This document shows, piece by piece, positions 34,501-46,551 of a stretch of DNA of 64,000 nucleotides. The first letter of the stretch is position 1; each line of letters opens with the position of its first letter. Under the pieces are notes generated by a model. It had not been told where the DNA came from. It saw only the letters and a program-made list of their open reading frames with translations, and made no database searches. This stretch comes from Anaspis maculata (Eukaryota; Arthropoda; Insecta; Coleoptera; Scraptiidae). The stretch is from the NCBI GenBank assembly GCA_949128115.1, contig OX421965.1, forward strand, positions 10,261,420-10,325,419, given 5' to 3'. The position numbers were made by a program, and so were the translations under genes.

Positions 34501-37370
34501 ATCGATAAAAAATCAAATTTCCTTCCAGAGAGATACATTCTTATTTCAACTGCTTCACCAAAAGATTGATTTCACATTGTACCACTTTTATTCAGTCACT
34601 AATGCACAGGTGCTGCGCGTAAGTATTTTTTTCTCAAACCAAACAGAATGTACGTAGGTACATTACAAAAAAATTACACAATTAGTCAATTAGAGTCGAA
34701 GTGCAAATTCAATTGTGGTTCCTTCGAGGGTTCCTTGGGTGTATCAATTCGTGCAACTTGAATACCTTAACAAAATTGTTCTTGTGTTATTAGGTGAATT
34801 GATGGCATGGAGTGGTTTTTACCATACAATAATATGGGTGTTGAAATGAATCCAGTAAATAATGTTGGATTGAAATACAGGACAATGCTGTGTCAACAAT
34901 TCAATCATCGATTTATTGAGTGGTATGAGCAAAACTACTCATTGTGGGAGCGGTACGCGAAATGATACTGTATTTTGGAGTGGAGTAACGAGATATTGCA
35001 TGGGCGTACCTAATATCAAAACAAGCGATCCTCAGCACTCCACATTTCGTCCCTTAGGGGGCCCATGAGGGTTTTTTCTGCTGTGCCGTCAAATTTTTGC
35101 CATGTTGATTTTTTAGTAGGGGAGACGCACAAATGAATTTCATCTAGGTGAGACCATTTGGTTTTAGAGGAAAGAATACCTACTCATATCTAACGACTCT
35201 ACGTTTTGTAGTACTGCAATAAAACACGGCATAAAAGTATTTTCCACTTAAACCAAACTGCCTGCGCCTGCAGCCTGGATTGAATATTGGTTCGCGTCTC
35301 TCCTACTATAAAATCAAAATGCCGCAAGTTGAACGGCCCAGCAGAAAAAAATTCTTTTTAGGCTTCTTTTGAGTGTTTTAGAGTCATGTAGCGTCGAAAT
35401 CACCAAAAAAAGATTTCGAGGTGTCTATTCCTGTAAAAATTACGAGTGATATCCAGTGGGAACATATAGAAAGAAATGCTCTTGGAAAAGGTGTACTGGA
35501 GACGTCACGTCACCACTTCTTTGGAAAATACCACTACAAAAAATTTTTATTCATAATGAGGCTTACGGAATGCGATTTAGTTGGGAACGCAATAAAACAT
35601 ATGAATTTATCGTTTCCTGGCATTAAAGAAAAAATTAAAACAGTTTTTTTGACCTCTGCCAAAGAATTTTTTTTTTCAAGTGTGAGGAATGAAACGGACA
35701 CGACGACAATAATTGATGAAAACATTTTTTCAGTAGACCCGTAAGCTTCTTTTATGGCACACATGACGTTACTCAATGATCGTTTTGTGAAAGTTCTTGC
35801 ATCTGGAAAATTGACCCCTAAGGGACGAAATATGGAGTGCTGCGGGTCAAATCGTTTGTTTTGGTATGAGGTACGCCTATGCAAAATCTCGTTACTCTAC
35901 TCCAAAATGCAGTATCGATGTGTTTTTAGATGTGTATCGCTTCCACTATCAGTCATTTTCTACTACTACTAGTAGGAGATACTCCAGTTTTGAAGTGAAT
36001 GCTCCAATTATGAAGTAGTAGGTACTCCATATCCTAGTCTCACTACAAGAAAATGCTACAAACCGTAGTAATTGCTTCAATAAATCGGGGGATCTGCTAC
36101 GACTTGAAGCAGCTGCTACAAATTCAAGCAAATTCTCCACTTTTTTCGAAGCTAGCCCAGGCCCAGGAGTAACTTGGCGACTGGAGTTATCATCTCATAT
36201 TGTTGTAACTATTATTATTAGATACTGTCCAACAGGATTAACTCCAAATACTGAGCAACAAGATAATTGGAAAGGAAGAAAAAACATTGCAAACAAAAAA
36301 ATAGGAAACAATGAACACCTACCCATACAAGGTGTTTGCAAACTTGGGGACGAAAATTGAACCGCAGTTAGAGAAATGCTCCAAGAGTTGCACAAAAAAA
36401 TGTTGAAAATAATTTATGATTTTTATTTTCGGTAATATGGAGGATCAAGAGGTGGTCCTTCGACCCCTTCTATTTTCGTTATTTTGAAAGATTTCAGTAA
36501 ACTCTTCTCATCAGACTAAGAAGAAACATTTTTCAACCTTTAAATGTGTTTTGTAATTTTATTTAGTGTACAGGGTGAGTCATAGAGATCCTGAAAACAA
36601 ATTTTTCCTCGAAAATTACCACGAAAGGTTCTACAGGTTAAAAAACTGATGTAGAGCAACAACTTACACGAATAGTTCTTATATCGAAAATTTTGCATGC
36701 GTTTTTGAAGAAAATTGGATTCTCGGTATTTGAGACTCACCCTCTATAGTGAATAGAATTACAAAACACATTCGAGGGTTCAAAAACATTGTTTTTTGGT
36801 CTGTTGGAAAGAGTTTACTAGAATCTCTCAGAATAATTGAAATAGAGGGGGTCGAAGGACCACCTTTTGACCCTCCATTTTTTTGAAAATGAAAACCCCA
36901 TATTTTCCTAAACATTTTTCTGATACCTTTGAAGCATTTTTCTAGCTGAGCTCTGTTAGGTAGGTAGTTCAGGGAAGATCACGGAAATTCTACAAAGAAG
37001 GTAGAACATTCAGTGCATGCGAATATAGGCAAATAATTCGGCAAGTACTATGGTTTTTATAAGTCCATAAAAATATGTTTGTTGAAAATAGTGTAGCAAA
37101 TGCTTCGCTCTGTAGTATTCGCTATGTTTACCTGCATAGCATTTGCTTTTACTTGGAGTAAGTAGTTCCATTCATACCACTGAAAAAATTGATCACACAT
37201 TAGTTGTAGTAAAAATCTCTCCAATGCATGATTGTTAATTAATCCTGGTTAATTAATTTGTCTCTGTAAAAATATTCAGATGTAGTAACGCTTAATTTCC
37301 ATTTTAGAGTTTTGGATACATGACTTCGTTGATATTAGCCTTTGTGGCTTATTTTGCAATCAAATACTAA
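31509..37370 (+). CDS. Gustatory receptor (7tm_7 family), five exons
   Basis: A chemoreceptor, probably a ligand-gated membrane channel subunit of sensory neurons. I read exons 31509-31665, 31725-32455, 34407-34475, 34529-34618 and 37308-37370. All have GT-AG borders and matching phases, giving 369 aa. The first intron is only 59 bp (donor ATG|GTACAG, acceptor GTGTTCCAG); skipping it would hit a stop at 31770. The N-terminus (YRISQMMGMAPF) is typical of insect Gr proteins. Seven hydrophobic segments are visible: VASFCILSSTAAVFYVTF, EHVILLLLHVQYLLCAIL, CILPTFAIIAFIASAMW, TATYFGYFILLIYDRF, VLGWIFIGYTHITLFAMR, AVSAIIYLIGIFAVTA and, in the last exon, YMTSLILAFVAYFAIKY. The canonical TYxxxxxQF signature is not clear in TM7, so it is a diverged member. 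Intron 2 holds a SINE and intron 4 two foldbacks. The final exon is short and 2.7 kb away, so it is the least certain part. An AATAAA is at 37976. Confidence 0.8.
32548..32762 (-). mobile_element. tRNA-derived SINE, family B, in receptor intron 2
   Basis: On the minus strand it begins AATCCCGGCGGTAGCTCGGT (A-box-like) and has GAGTTCAAATCCCGC as B box. The loop CTTCAAA resembles a TCA anticodon. A non-tRNA body and an A8 tail end at 32548. Imperfect CAAGAT duplications flank it (near 32531 and 32768). The 3' part CGCTAATAAGCTAGTACTTG resembles that of family A despite a different head. Confidence 0.8.
32940..33095. mobile_element. Small hairpin MITE in receptor intron 2
   Basis: TCGTGTAATCGAATAAATTC ... 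GGTAGGCTGTGG is mirrored by CCACAGCCTACC ... GAATTATTATTATA...CACGA around a ~40-bp centre. Confidence 0.65.
33096..34406. other. Rest of receptor intron 2
   Basis: No gene. A lone TATACAGGGTGTCTCAAAAG terminus lies at 33814, and GGGCCTCTGCAGTTG-type words recur near 33364, 33480 and 33671, suggesting decayed repeats. Confidence 0.5.
34964..35918. mobile_element. Foldback element in receptor intron 4
   Basis: ATACTGTATTTTGGAGTGGA (34968) is mirrored by TCCAAAATGCAGTAT (35899). AGCACTCCACATTTCGTCCC (35035) is mirrored by GGGACGAAATATGGAGTGCT (35821). Arms are ~470 bp. Confidence 0.82.
36325..36965. mobile_element. Foldback with a second foldback inserted, receptor intron 4
   Basis: The outer pair is TACAAGGTGTTTGCAAACTT...AGAGAAATGCTCCAAG against TTTGAAGCATTTTTCTAGC, with TTTTGTAATTTTATTTAGTG mirrored at 36750. 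The inner element 36571-36748 runs from CAGGGTGAGTCATAGAGATC to GAGACTCACCCTCTATAG. Confidence 0.75.
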
Positions 37371-39224
37371 ACTATTGATGTTGGATAAGATCTACTTATA
37401 TAGTCATTCTATTTTAACATGTTTGGATAGTTTGAAATCACAAATCGTCAAGTGTGTCTCCAGACAATCTTTTTTGTCATTGGTATTATATGGTATATAA
37501 GGTATTACACAGCCTTTCTCAAACATATCGCATTTCGAGTCCAAAAAGCCATATTATAAGGAATCCACTCAAGGACATGACAAAACATTAAAAAAATGTA
37601 TTTATAGAAAATGAGTTCTTGAGATTCATGAATCACCTCTGTATAATAGAATGCACATTTGTGATTAATAACTTTTACTGGTCAGTCTGTCACAAACAAT
37701 TTCCTAAATCACTTTGGATAATAAAAATAGAAACGGAGCGAAATCTCACCTTTCGACCCCCTCATGATATCTCCATAAGAAACGACATGATTTTTTCTCA
37801 ATATTCTTCATGTCTTTGGAATGATACTAGTCTACTCCATTCTCCTTAGGTCTCTCCGGACTCGAAATGCGATATTTTGGGGACAAACTGTATATTAGTC
37901 TCTCAAAAAAACTACATAGTATTGCAGCTTAGAGATAGGAATTTCGAGTTGATGTTGTATTTATCTTTCACTGCTAATAAACAAATCTGGATGAAATTCA
38001 GCTGAGATTTATCTTTATTTCTGGCACATTTCTTCTATACGGAACTACAAGCAATGAAAAAATAGTCAAAAGTCAAAAATAGTCTATTACAATAGATCTT
38101 GCTCGAATCTGAAGAGGCATCGAGAGATAAATTTTATTGATAATTATTGCATAAATGAATGCAAGGTTCAACCAATGAATGGTCCAGACCAGACTTCTCG
38201 TTACAAGCTGGAATTAGTATCTAGCGCCGGATTGATCGAAATTTTTCTTTGGGCTCCTTGACCTTTGTCTTGATCTTTTTGAGTTTGAAATGCATCTATT
38301 GTTTCTGAATCTCAAGTGTGAAAAAATCACATACATTCTGAAATATATGAATATTTTGCACTCACAAGTCACAATAAGACTGTAAGATCGTATAAGGACC
38401 GTTCGGAATATTTTGGCTGTCATGGAACTTTAGTACGAATAAATTATTGAATTGCTCTTGGAAATTGTTAGTACGCATTACTCTGGCTACTTCTCTTACC
38501 AACTAAGTAATCAACTAATCAATAATGTTAATCTTCAACTTCTCGATTAGTATATTGGAGTATATTATAAATATAAGTATATTATATACATCACAGTATC
38601 ATAATATCATAAATTAGTTGAAAGTGAACGTCTAAACCCTCCGAAGGAATATTTAATTAACACCCGGGACACCGCCGCCCATCCAGGATCGTAAAAACTA
38701 ATGAATTTTCCTCTGTAGATATGCTCGGATTTGCATACGAATGGGAATTTTGGCAGTTGAAATTTAGTGAGATGGATTCTGGAGGGTTTTCGGTTTGTAT
38801 AGTTCGGTTGTATTGTAGGTATAATCTACGTGGGACTTGAAGGACTACACACAACACGGCACTGATGCACCACCGCACAATCAAGCGAAATTAAATGCGC
38901 GTCTGCCTTGATTTATGCCAAAGGTTGACTGCACTCTAACACGAGACGAAATGCACGAAAAAAAAGTCGCGGTTGTTCATCCTCGGTGGTCATATTTACG
39001 GGCCCACCAAGAAGCCCAAACAGCGGCGTTATACGCAGGTATACAGGATACAGGATGCGTCCAGGATTGCTTGATTTTGAGCTGTTTCCACTGTACTTTC
39101 ACACTGAGGCCCGGTATTATTATACATTATGATACTAAACTACGCACAAATCAATACGTCGTTCCAATACATTTTGCCCTTTTTCAATTTGATGTAGACT
39201 TGGATTTCTACAATGAATTACATT
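37371..39224. other. Unassigned sequence with a ~340-bp inverted repeat
   Basis: CATATCGCATTTCGAGTCC (37536) is mirrored by GGACTCGAAATGCGATAT (37858). Otherwise no gene was recognised. A more GC-rich stretch at 38660-39050 has open frames but no motif or splice support. Confidence 0.5.
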
Positions 39225-39690
39225 CTGTTTGAAGTGTCCGTTGACTTCATCCTTTGGTGACCTATGCTACCGCAGACATTTTTGTAGATAATTTTATCCT
39301 CTAAAACTTCGTGCCTGAAAACTTTCTCCCATCCATCATAGTTCATCCGGAAAACAGAAAAAAAGGCCGCGGGGCACGATAAATTTGATTTCTAGTCGTC
39401 TTCAAGAGGTCTGTTGAGGATGTTCCGCCAAGCAAATTTTGGCGAACTTTTGGCTGGAATGTTCTCACATGATGTGCTTTCGGATAAAATTGGTCAGAAA
39501 AACTTAGAATAAAGTTGCCGGTTTTTCGGTTTCTAAGCTACTTTTACCGTCTGAGCTGCAGGCCTATTCTTGACGATTCAGAAATTTTGCACTGTCTTAT
39601 TGAACACCCTGTACAAAATTCACGTGAATTATCTAGTGTCTTGCAAAACAAAGGACAAAGGATCAAGTCAACGGACACTTCGAACAGAAT
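39225..39690. repeat. Inverted repeat, ~30-bp arms
   Basis: CTGTTTGAAGTGTCCGTTGA (39225) is mirrored by TCAACGGACACTTCGAACAG (39667), followed on both sides by AAAGGATGAAG/AAAGGATCAAG. Confidence 0.7.
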
Positions 39691-39723
39691 TAGTACGGAC
39701 GTTAGCGGCACATATCAGGACCA

Positions 39724-41556
39724 ACCTTGCATTTTATTCCGATGCAAAACGCTTTCGCACGTAAGTAGTAGGTACCTATAGGTAATTTTTGAGAAGTGGT
39801 GCCCCGATGGGGCACGCGACTGATGTGCTCCCTAAGAGGGCGAAGGTCCAAAAAATTACCATTTTTGAAATAGTTGCTTTTTTCATAATTTTTTCGCTGG
39901 ACCATATATTTTTAAGGCCGAAGAACTCCATGCAATAAGTTTCCAGGAAGCGTCATGCACCAGTGGCGTACCAGATGGCTGCGAAGAGGCCAAGGTGCGA
40001 TTTTTCACAAGTCTTATGGTAAACCGTAACTAACACTTTTTTGACATGTTTGGTATAATTTCTGACAAAATCGCACATTCTGATTCCAAAAATAAGTATG
40101 AAATTTTGATAGAGACGTGTTTGACCCGGTTTTATCAGAAAAACGTGATTTTTCACCCTCACAATTGATGTTTTGAGATTCTACTTCCACCATTGTTCAA
40201 TGTTATTATGACTATGATTTTGACTGAGTCAGTTAGTTTGGGCTATTCCATACCAAAATATCATTTGCTGAACTTTTTTCCGGCTTTCACAAAGTCACGG
40301 AGTGATTTTTTTTCTTGAGATGTATCATGTGTGTGTCCATGTATGTATGTAATGTCTATCATGTCAAAGCTTGATGTGACGAAATGTGCTATTTCACAGG
40401 AAAAATTAGATTAGGGTCAAAATGTGGCTTTGATTTGGTACTTTATTTATTTCAAGGCATGAAAATAGGTTTCTCTATCAGACAAGATAGGAAAAACTGG
40501 AATCGGAGCCGTATTTCAGTCATGACATAGTTTTTCTTCCGACATTGTGGAATAAATTTCTGAAAAAACGCGAAGTTTTGACCTATGAATTTGTCGTTCT
40601 TGAGTCCCATTCCCATTGTGGTTCGAAACACTGATGATCACAATTTTGACATAGATTGTTCAATTGAACTATTTTATAGATGAATTTCATACACCAGAAG
40701 TTTCTATTGATGTGACAAAGTCACACGGTAGTTTTGTCATCATGTAGAAATTTGATTCCAAAAGCTCGCAATGTCGAAAGAAAAAGGATGTCATGACTAA
40801 AATACGACTCCGATTTTGTTTTTTTCTATTTTGTTTGATAGAGAAAACTATTCCCTTGCCTTGAAATGAATAAAGTACCAAATCAACGCTACATTCTGAT
40901 CCTAGCCTAATTTTTTCTGTGAAATAGCACGTTTCGTCACATCAAGCTTTGACATGATACATCTTAAGAAACAAAATCATGCTGTGACTTTGTGAAAACG
41001 GGAAAAAAGTTCAGCAAATGATATTTTTGTGTTAAATAGCCCAAACCAACTGTCTGAGTCAAAATCATAGTTATAATAACATTGGACAGTTATGAAAGCA
41101 GAATTACAAAACATCAATTTTGAGGGTAAAAAAATCAGGTTTTTCATGATAAAACCGGTTCTATCAAAATTTTATACTTAATTTTGGAATCAGAATATGC
41201 GATTTGGTCAGAAATAATACCATACATGTCAACAAAAGTGTTAGGTCAGGTCTACCATAAGACTTGTGAAAAATCGCATCTCGGCCCCTTCGCAGCCGTT
41301 TGGTACGCCACTGGTGCATGACACTTCCTGGAAATTCATTGCATTGTGCTCCTCGACCTTGGAAATGTATAGTCCACCAAAAAAAGTATTAAAAAAGAAA
41401 CGATTTCAAATATGGTAATTTTCTGAACCTTCGACCTCTTCGGAAGCACGCCAGTCGCGAGTCCCATTGGGGAACCACTTCCCTTGAAATTACCGATAGG
41501 TACCTACTAGTCACGTGCAAAAGCGTTTTGCATCGGGATGAAATGCATTTTTTGGA
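39724..41556. mobile_element. Foldback element, ~1.83 kb
   Basis: TGCATTTTATTCCGATGCAA (39729) is mirrored by TTGCATCGGGATGAAATGCA (41528). Arms of ~900 bp meet near 40635. Landmarks are CACCAGTGGCGTACCAGATG (39958) and its inverse GTACGCCACTGGTG (41301), and the GCACGCGAC/GTCGCGAGT pair. No coding sequence. Confidence 0.88.
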
Positions 41557-44500
41557 ACGACGTACAACGCGTAGTTTAGATTTTAGAGGTGTTTCTAGGG
41601 AATCCAATCCTGAAGCAAAATTGATCCCGGGGTTGAATTCCGAAGAGAAAAAAACGGGATCCCAAAAATCGGCATCCCGAGACTTGGAGGGGTGTTTGAT
41701 TCGATTTTTCTATAGTATAGCGAAGATTCCACAAAAGTCTACTTGAATTACGTGAGAAGTGGGTCCACCAGAGTCGTTCTTTTCTCGGGAAAAGAATTTA
41801 CGAGAAATCCTGCGTTGGAATCGGCAAGAAAAGAAGTCCTTTTGCAACTAAGATAAATTCAACATGCGACAGAAAATCAAGAATCCAGCTAACGTGCAAA
41901 AAAAAATTATCGAACATCAAAATCCACATTCTTGTATGTAGTAAATTTACTACCGTGCCCGCCGCCTCACTCTCGACACTGACTCCAGCCAGCCAGCTAC
42001 TGGTGCACCGTTCGCGAAACTCCCGTCGCCGTATACATTTGCGTATAAATTATGCTGGAAGCTCTCAACTTTTACGCCCGTCTAATAAACGATAAAGCTC
42101 ATACAAGGCAGTAAAATTACAAGAGCCTCGTGCCCAATGGCCCACGTCAGAATCTACAATATCACCTTGATGCCGGGGCGTCAATTGAATTTCCTCCGGC
42201 GTCGCCCGTTTCGCTTCGACTTTATAAAAATGCAGTCAATGTCGACGCGACACCCATACCTCTCTGGTCCCAAGAACCTGATTGCATCTTTTACTGCGAC
42301 AGCTCATACATGAAAATTATATATATCCGAATACGTAAGTGCTCGTACTCTTGAACCTGTCTGTGCACTTATCAAGGAATGTCACTCAATAAAACCCAGT
42401 GATTGATATTTATTTTATTTATTTATTTATTTATTTAAATGTCTTATTTTACGAGGCGGCATTCAGCTATAAGCTGCTCTACCATGCATATATCGCGTTG
42501 GGGCGATACGAATATGCCACACGCATTAACAGTTACTCGTGTATGATATGTTTATAATGTGTACGATGTATGATTATATTTGTTTCAAAATCGGTTCGAC
42601 CCCTGTGTGACACTTTAACGGGAACAAATTGAAAGCGATAATTCGGACGGTTTGTTTTTCATCATCATAAACAATAATCACCAAACAATACATGAGTGGT
42701 ATGCGGTCGCGGGTCAATCCGCTGCGGTTGGTTCTGTTTATCTTTTGTTAGTTGCCGTTGCCGATATGGTATATCTAATGGCGCGCACACCGCACACCTG
42801 ATGGATCGATGGATGGTGAGCACCAGAGATCACATGGTGAGCAACTGAGTAACCTTGTGGCCATCAGCTATTGGAGTTGAACAGGAAATGGATATCCCAT
42901 TATGTTGACTAGGTGGAATGGCTAATCGCTGCTCCTTTTGGAAACAGTCGATTGTTGCTGTGTTTGCTGTGTTTGCTGTGTGAGACTAATTGGTACCGAC
43001 ATGAGTGCAGGAGGCAGAGCCGAAGACGACGGCTTCACGTCCCCGTCATTGGCTGTAAACTGTAGAACTTCGTTTTGTGTAGAATTTCTGAAAGAAAACT
43101 AAAGACCTAATTTTGCAGCCTATTGAATTCCATGAGTTCCATTTCATCTCCTTTATTTTTCTTCTTAAGATGATGACCTACATTCAGAGGTTATCCACAA
43201 TCTGGAGTGTTGATTCCACAGAAATTTTGACAGCTGATATTGCTCACTCTAAACTCTTTCTGGCCGTCGGAAGCCCAGGCTCGCCATACTCAGGCCCGTC
43301 TCTTCTTCAACTCCAATTTAGGCGCACAGATCGAAGATAGATGAACTGCTATTAAATTCCTAAAGGAATAGGTGTTTTTTGCACTACTTTGAATTTTGAT
43401 GTTGACGATCTTGACTTGAGACTGATCAGGGATTGAGTTACCAATGCATTAGAAAAAAGTTGACTTTTTGAGGTCGCCTTGTGAATTAAAGAGATACACC
43501 GAAAATTCAAAAACCTTCTCGAGATATGAAATCTACCTTCCTGCCTACGGTGTTGGCAGGAAGGTAGATTATAGTGAAAAAATGTTTTGTTCAAGAGGGA
43601 GCATGGAAAACTTTTAGAAATTTTGCACCAGTCTGTAGAACACCCTGTAGAAATATTATGTGGAATATTTCATGTATTTGGAAAATATGGACTAATAGCT
43701 GAAGAAATGGGCCGGAAACAGTCTGAAAATTGATTGAATCGCTTGTAGCATTTCAAAGTTTTCTAATTTCAAAGTTGGGTGAAATTTTGCAGGGTGACAC
43801 ACCTATTTTGTTGAGTACTTTGAATAATGCTTGAATTATGTAAATTATATGAATAATACAGATTCATAACAAAAGTAATTGAATCGTGCTAGATAACGGG
43901 GGCATCTAGCTCAAATCAACTGACAGGGTTGACAAAACATCTTTTATCAAGTATTGATCAAGTTGAATCAAGTTATGTTTGCTGTTTTCGGAAGTTGGTT
44001 CCTCACATAAATATATTTGGTATTCGAAATTGTGAACATACACCAAAGTATAAACAAATCCTGATGATCTTGTGTCAATGAATGATGAATATTCTGTTTT
44101 TTGATAAGAATGGATCAATAAACAATACAGAAACATATTTCACTTTACATTATTTGCCTTATTCAAAATATTCATGACTGTTCAAGGTACGTGAAAAAGT
44201 CGAATTATTCCCGCGTGAATAATAGCATCATCTACGTGGCGTGAATAATCTGCCAATCTCTCATCTGGGCAATAGATACGACAACAGAACCAAATCAGGA
44301 AAATCGGGATTATTTTGCTCACCTGAAAATGCGCGTATTAACTTATGTCACGAAAATCACAAACAGGCTCTTGACTGTTTAATCGTAACGGACGTGGAGT
44401 AAATAATCTGTAGTTTTCGAAACACAGTTACCTGTATTTTCAAGTGAGCAAGAACATCGATTCTACCGTGGAAACATGCAGCCCTTCTTCCTCCGGCCGT

Positions 44501-44849
44501 CGATGTCACCCCAAACAAGTGAAATTGATTATGAAATGTTTGCTATGGATGATTTCTCTGACAAGTTAATTTTTCTACAGAGGTTTCAGGTTTAGCTTCA
44601 TTATGAAATTTGCGTTGTGAAGATAGGTCATAAAGAAACAATGTTAGTGTCGGAAGACTAGGACGTTGAATTTTGATTCCACCTTTCAAAGCAAGAGGGA
44701 TAACAATACAAATCAAGAACCGTTCCGAGATTTGAACTTCACCTACATGCGTTTGATGTTGTAATCCTGGAAAAGTTTTCTTTGAATAGAAGTATGTCGA
44801 GATAACGAGATATACTCGGGACGGAGGTGGAAATAAAGAGATGCAGAGG
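41557..44849. other. Unassigned intergenic sequence
   Basis: No gene was recognised with support. A (TTTA)n tract lies at 42404-42437. A lone AACACCCTGTAG terminus is at 43639. The 41960-42300 and 42640-43080 parts are less AT-rich and may hold unique regulatory sequence, but I see no specific site. Confidence 0.5.
43530..43570. repeat. Perfect 16-bp-arm hairpin
   Basis: AATCTACCTTCCTGCC (43530-43545) and GGCAGGAAGGTAGATT (43555-43570) with a 9-base loop. Confidence 0.85.
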
Positions 44850-44851
44850 TA

Positions 44852-46551
44852 TACAGGGTGGTGAAAATTTCGATGCTCACCATTGGTATCTTGGAAACGG
44901 TAAGAGATACGAGGTCGGTTAAATTAGAAAAAAGTTGCGCATTTTTGGAGCGATTGACAATCTGAAAAGAAACTTTGAATATTTTGATTGGTTTACGATT
45001 TATCATTTATCACGAAAAAACTGAAAATTTTGATTTCAGAAATTATTTTTTATCTTTCCAACCATTCAAGCTATTCCAATCAAACTTGGTAGTTTTATGT
45101 TTTTGATCATTCCGAGTCGATCAACGTTGGCAGAAATTTTCTAGGCCTTCTAGATGTCAAATTATGATAGTCAACTTTTGTTTTTCTTATAGCCGCCATA
45201 TTGGATTCTTGCACTAATAGATAGAGAAAAAAAATTAGCTTTCTGAATTAGTAACCAACATGTTCTTTTTATGACATTTTAAGCGTCAAATTTTGAAATT
45301 TTCGTAAATTATTGACAAAATCGGGAATGCTTTGAAAAACAATTGGAATATTATCAATAGCAACAACAAAGAAGTGACAGATGGTGTGCAATTGACGTAT
45401 CTAACTTCGTAATTGTGTTTTGTGCTTGTTTGTACCGGTAGTTCATGAAATGAATGGGTCAAGGGTGTCTGTGAGTTCAAAGATGTCTGTCGGAACTAGC
45501 ATCATTCTTGTTAAAGTTTGACATATTTATTAGAAAAGGAGTAAGGATTACCCTAGTTTCGACAGACGTTTTAAATTCACAGGCATCCTTGACTCATTTA
45601 ATTTATGAGCTCTCGGTACAAACAAGCACAAGACACGATTAAGAAGTTACGGCTCGATACCAAGTTGGGGCTGAGACCGCCGTAAGTGCCGTTTCCATAG
45701 CAACGGCGGATACCAACCAATCAGACCGCGCTGTATTTGGCGAGTTACGCCGTCCCAAACTTCGCGCCTGCAACTTGGTATCGAGCCCTTAGATACGTCA
45801 ATTGAACACAATCTGTCTTCTTTTGTTGTTGCTATTGATAATATTTCAATTGTTTTTCAAAGCATTCCCGATTTTGTCAATAATTTATGAAAATTTCAAA
45901 ATTTTACGCTAATAATGTCATAAAAAAACATGTTGGTTACTAATTCAGAAAGCTATTTTTTTTCTCTATCTGTTAGTGCAAAAATCCAATATGGCGGCCA
46001 TAAGGAAAACAAACGTTGACTATCTTAATTTGACATCTGGAAGGCCTGGAAAATTGATAATATTTCAATTGTTTTTCAAAGCATTCCCGATTTTGTCGAT
46101 AATTTATGAAAATTTTTAAATTTGACGCTAAAAATGTCATGAAAAAAACATGTTGGTTACTAATTCAGAAAGCTAATTTTTTTCTCCATCTATTAGTGCA
46201 AGAATCCAATATGGCGGTCATGAGAAAAACAAAAGTTGACTATCATAATTTGACATCTAGAAGGCCTGGAAAATTTCTGCCAACGTTGATCGACTCGGAG
46301 TGATCAAAAACATAAAACTACCAAGTTTGATTGGAATAGCTTGTATGGTTGGGAAGATAAAAAATAATTTCTGAAATCAAAATTTTCAGTTTTTTTGTGA
46401 TTAATCGTAAACCAATCAAAATACTCGAAGTTTCTTTTCAGATTGTCAATCGCCACAGAAATGCGCAACTTTTTTCTAATTTAACCGACCTCGTATCTTT
46501 TACCGTTTCCAAGATACCAATGGTGAGCATCGAAATTTTCACCACCCTGTA
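44852..46551. mobile_element. Foldback element, ~1.7 kb, TA flanks
   Basis: TACAGGGTGGTGAAAATTTC at 44852 is the inverse of the end GAAATTTTCACCACCCTGTA (46551), each with an outer TA. Arms of ~750 bp carry GCTTTCTGAATTAGTAACCA and its inverse and a CCAATATGGCGGCC-like box. Part of the right arm (45835-46100 versus 46050-46290) is duplicated in tandem, and a small MITE sits at 45650. Confidence 0.88.
45650..45788. mobile_element. 139-bp PIF/Harbinger-like MITE
   Basis: Termini CGGCTCGATACCAAGTTG and CAACTTGGTATCGAGCCC are flanked by TTA (45647-45649 and 45789-45791). The other arm of the host foldback (CGTATCTAACTTC at 45397-45409) is the unfilled site and shows a single TAA, which confirms the 3-bp duplication. 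Confidence 0.85.

Noticed and set aside
38657..39232. Open frames on both strands (75 and 105 codons) in a less AT-rich stretch
   Set aside because: No motif, no splice support and they overlap each other; kept only as unassigned sequence.
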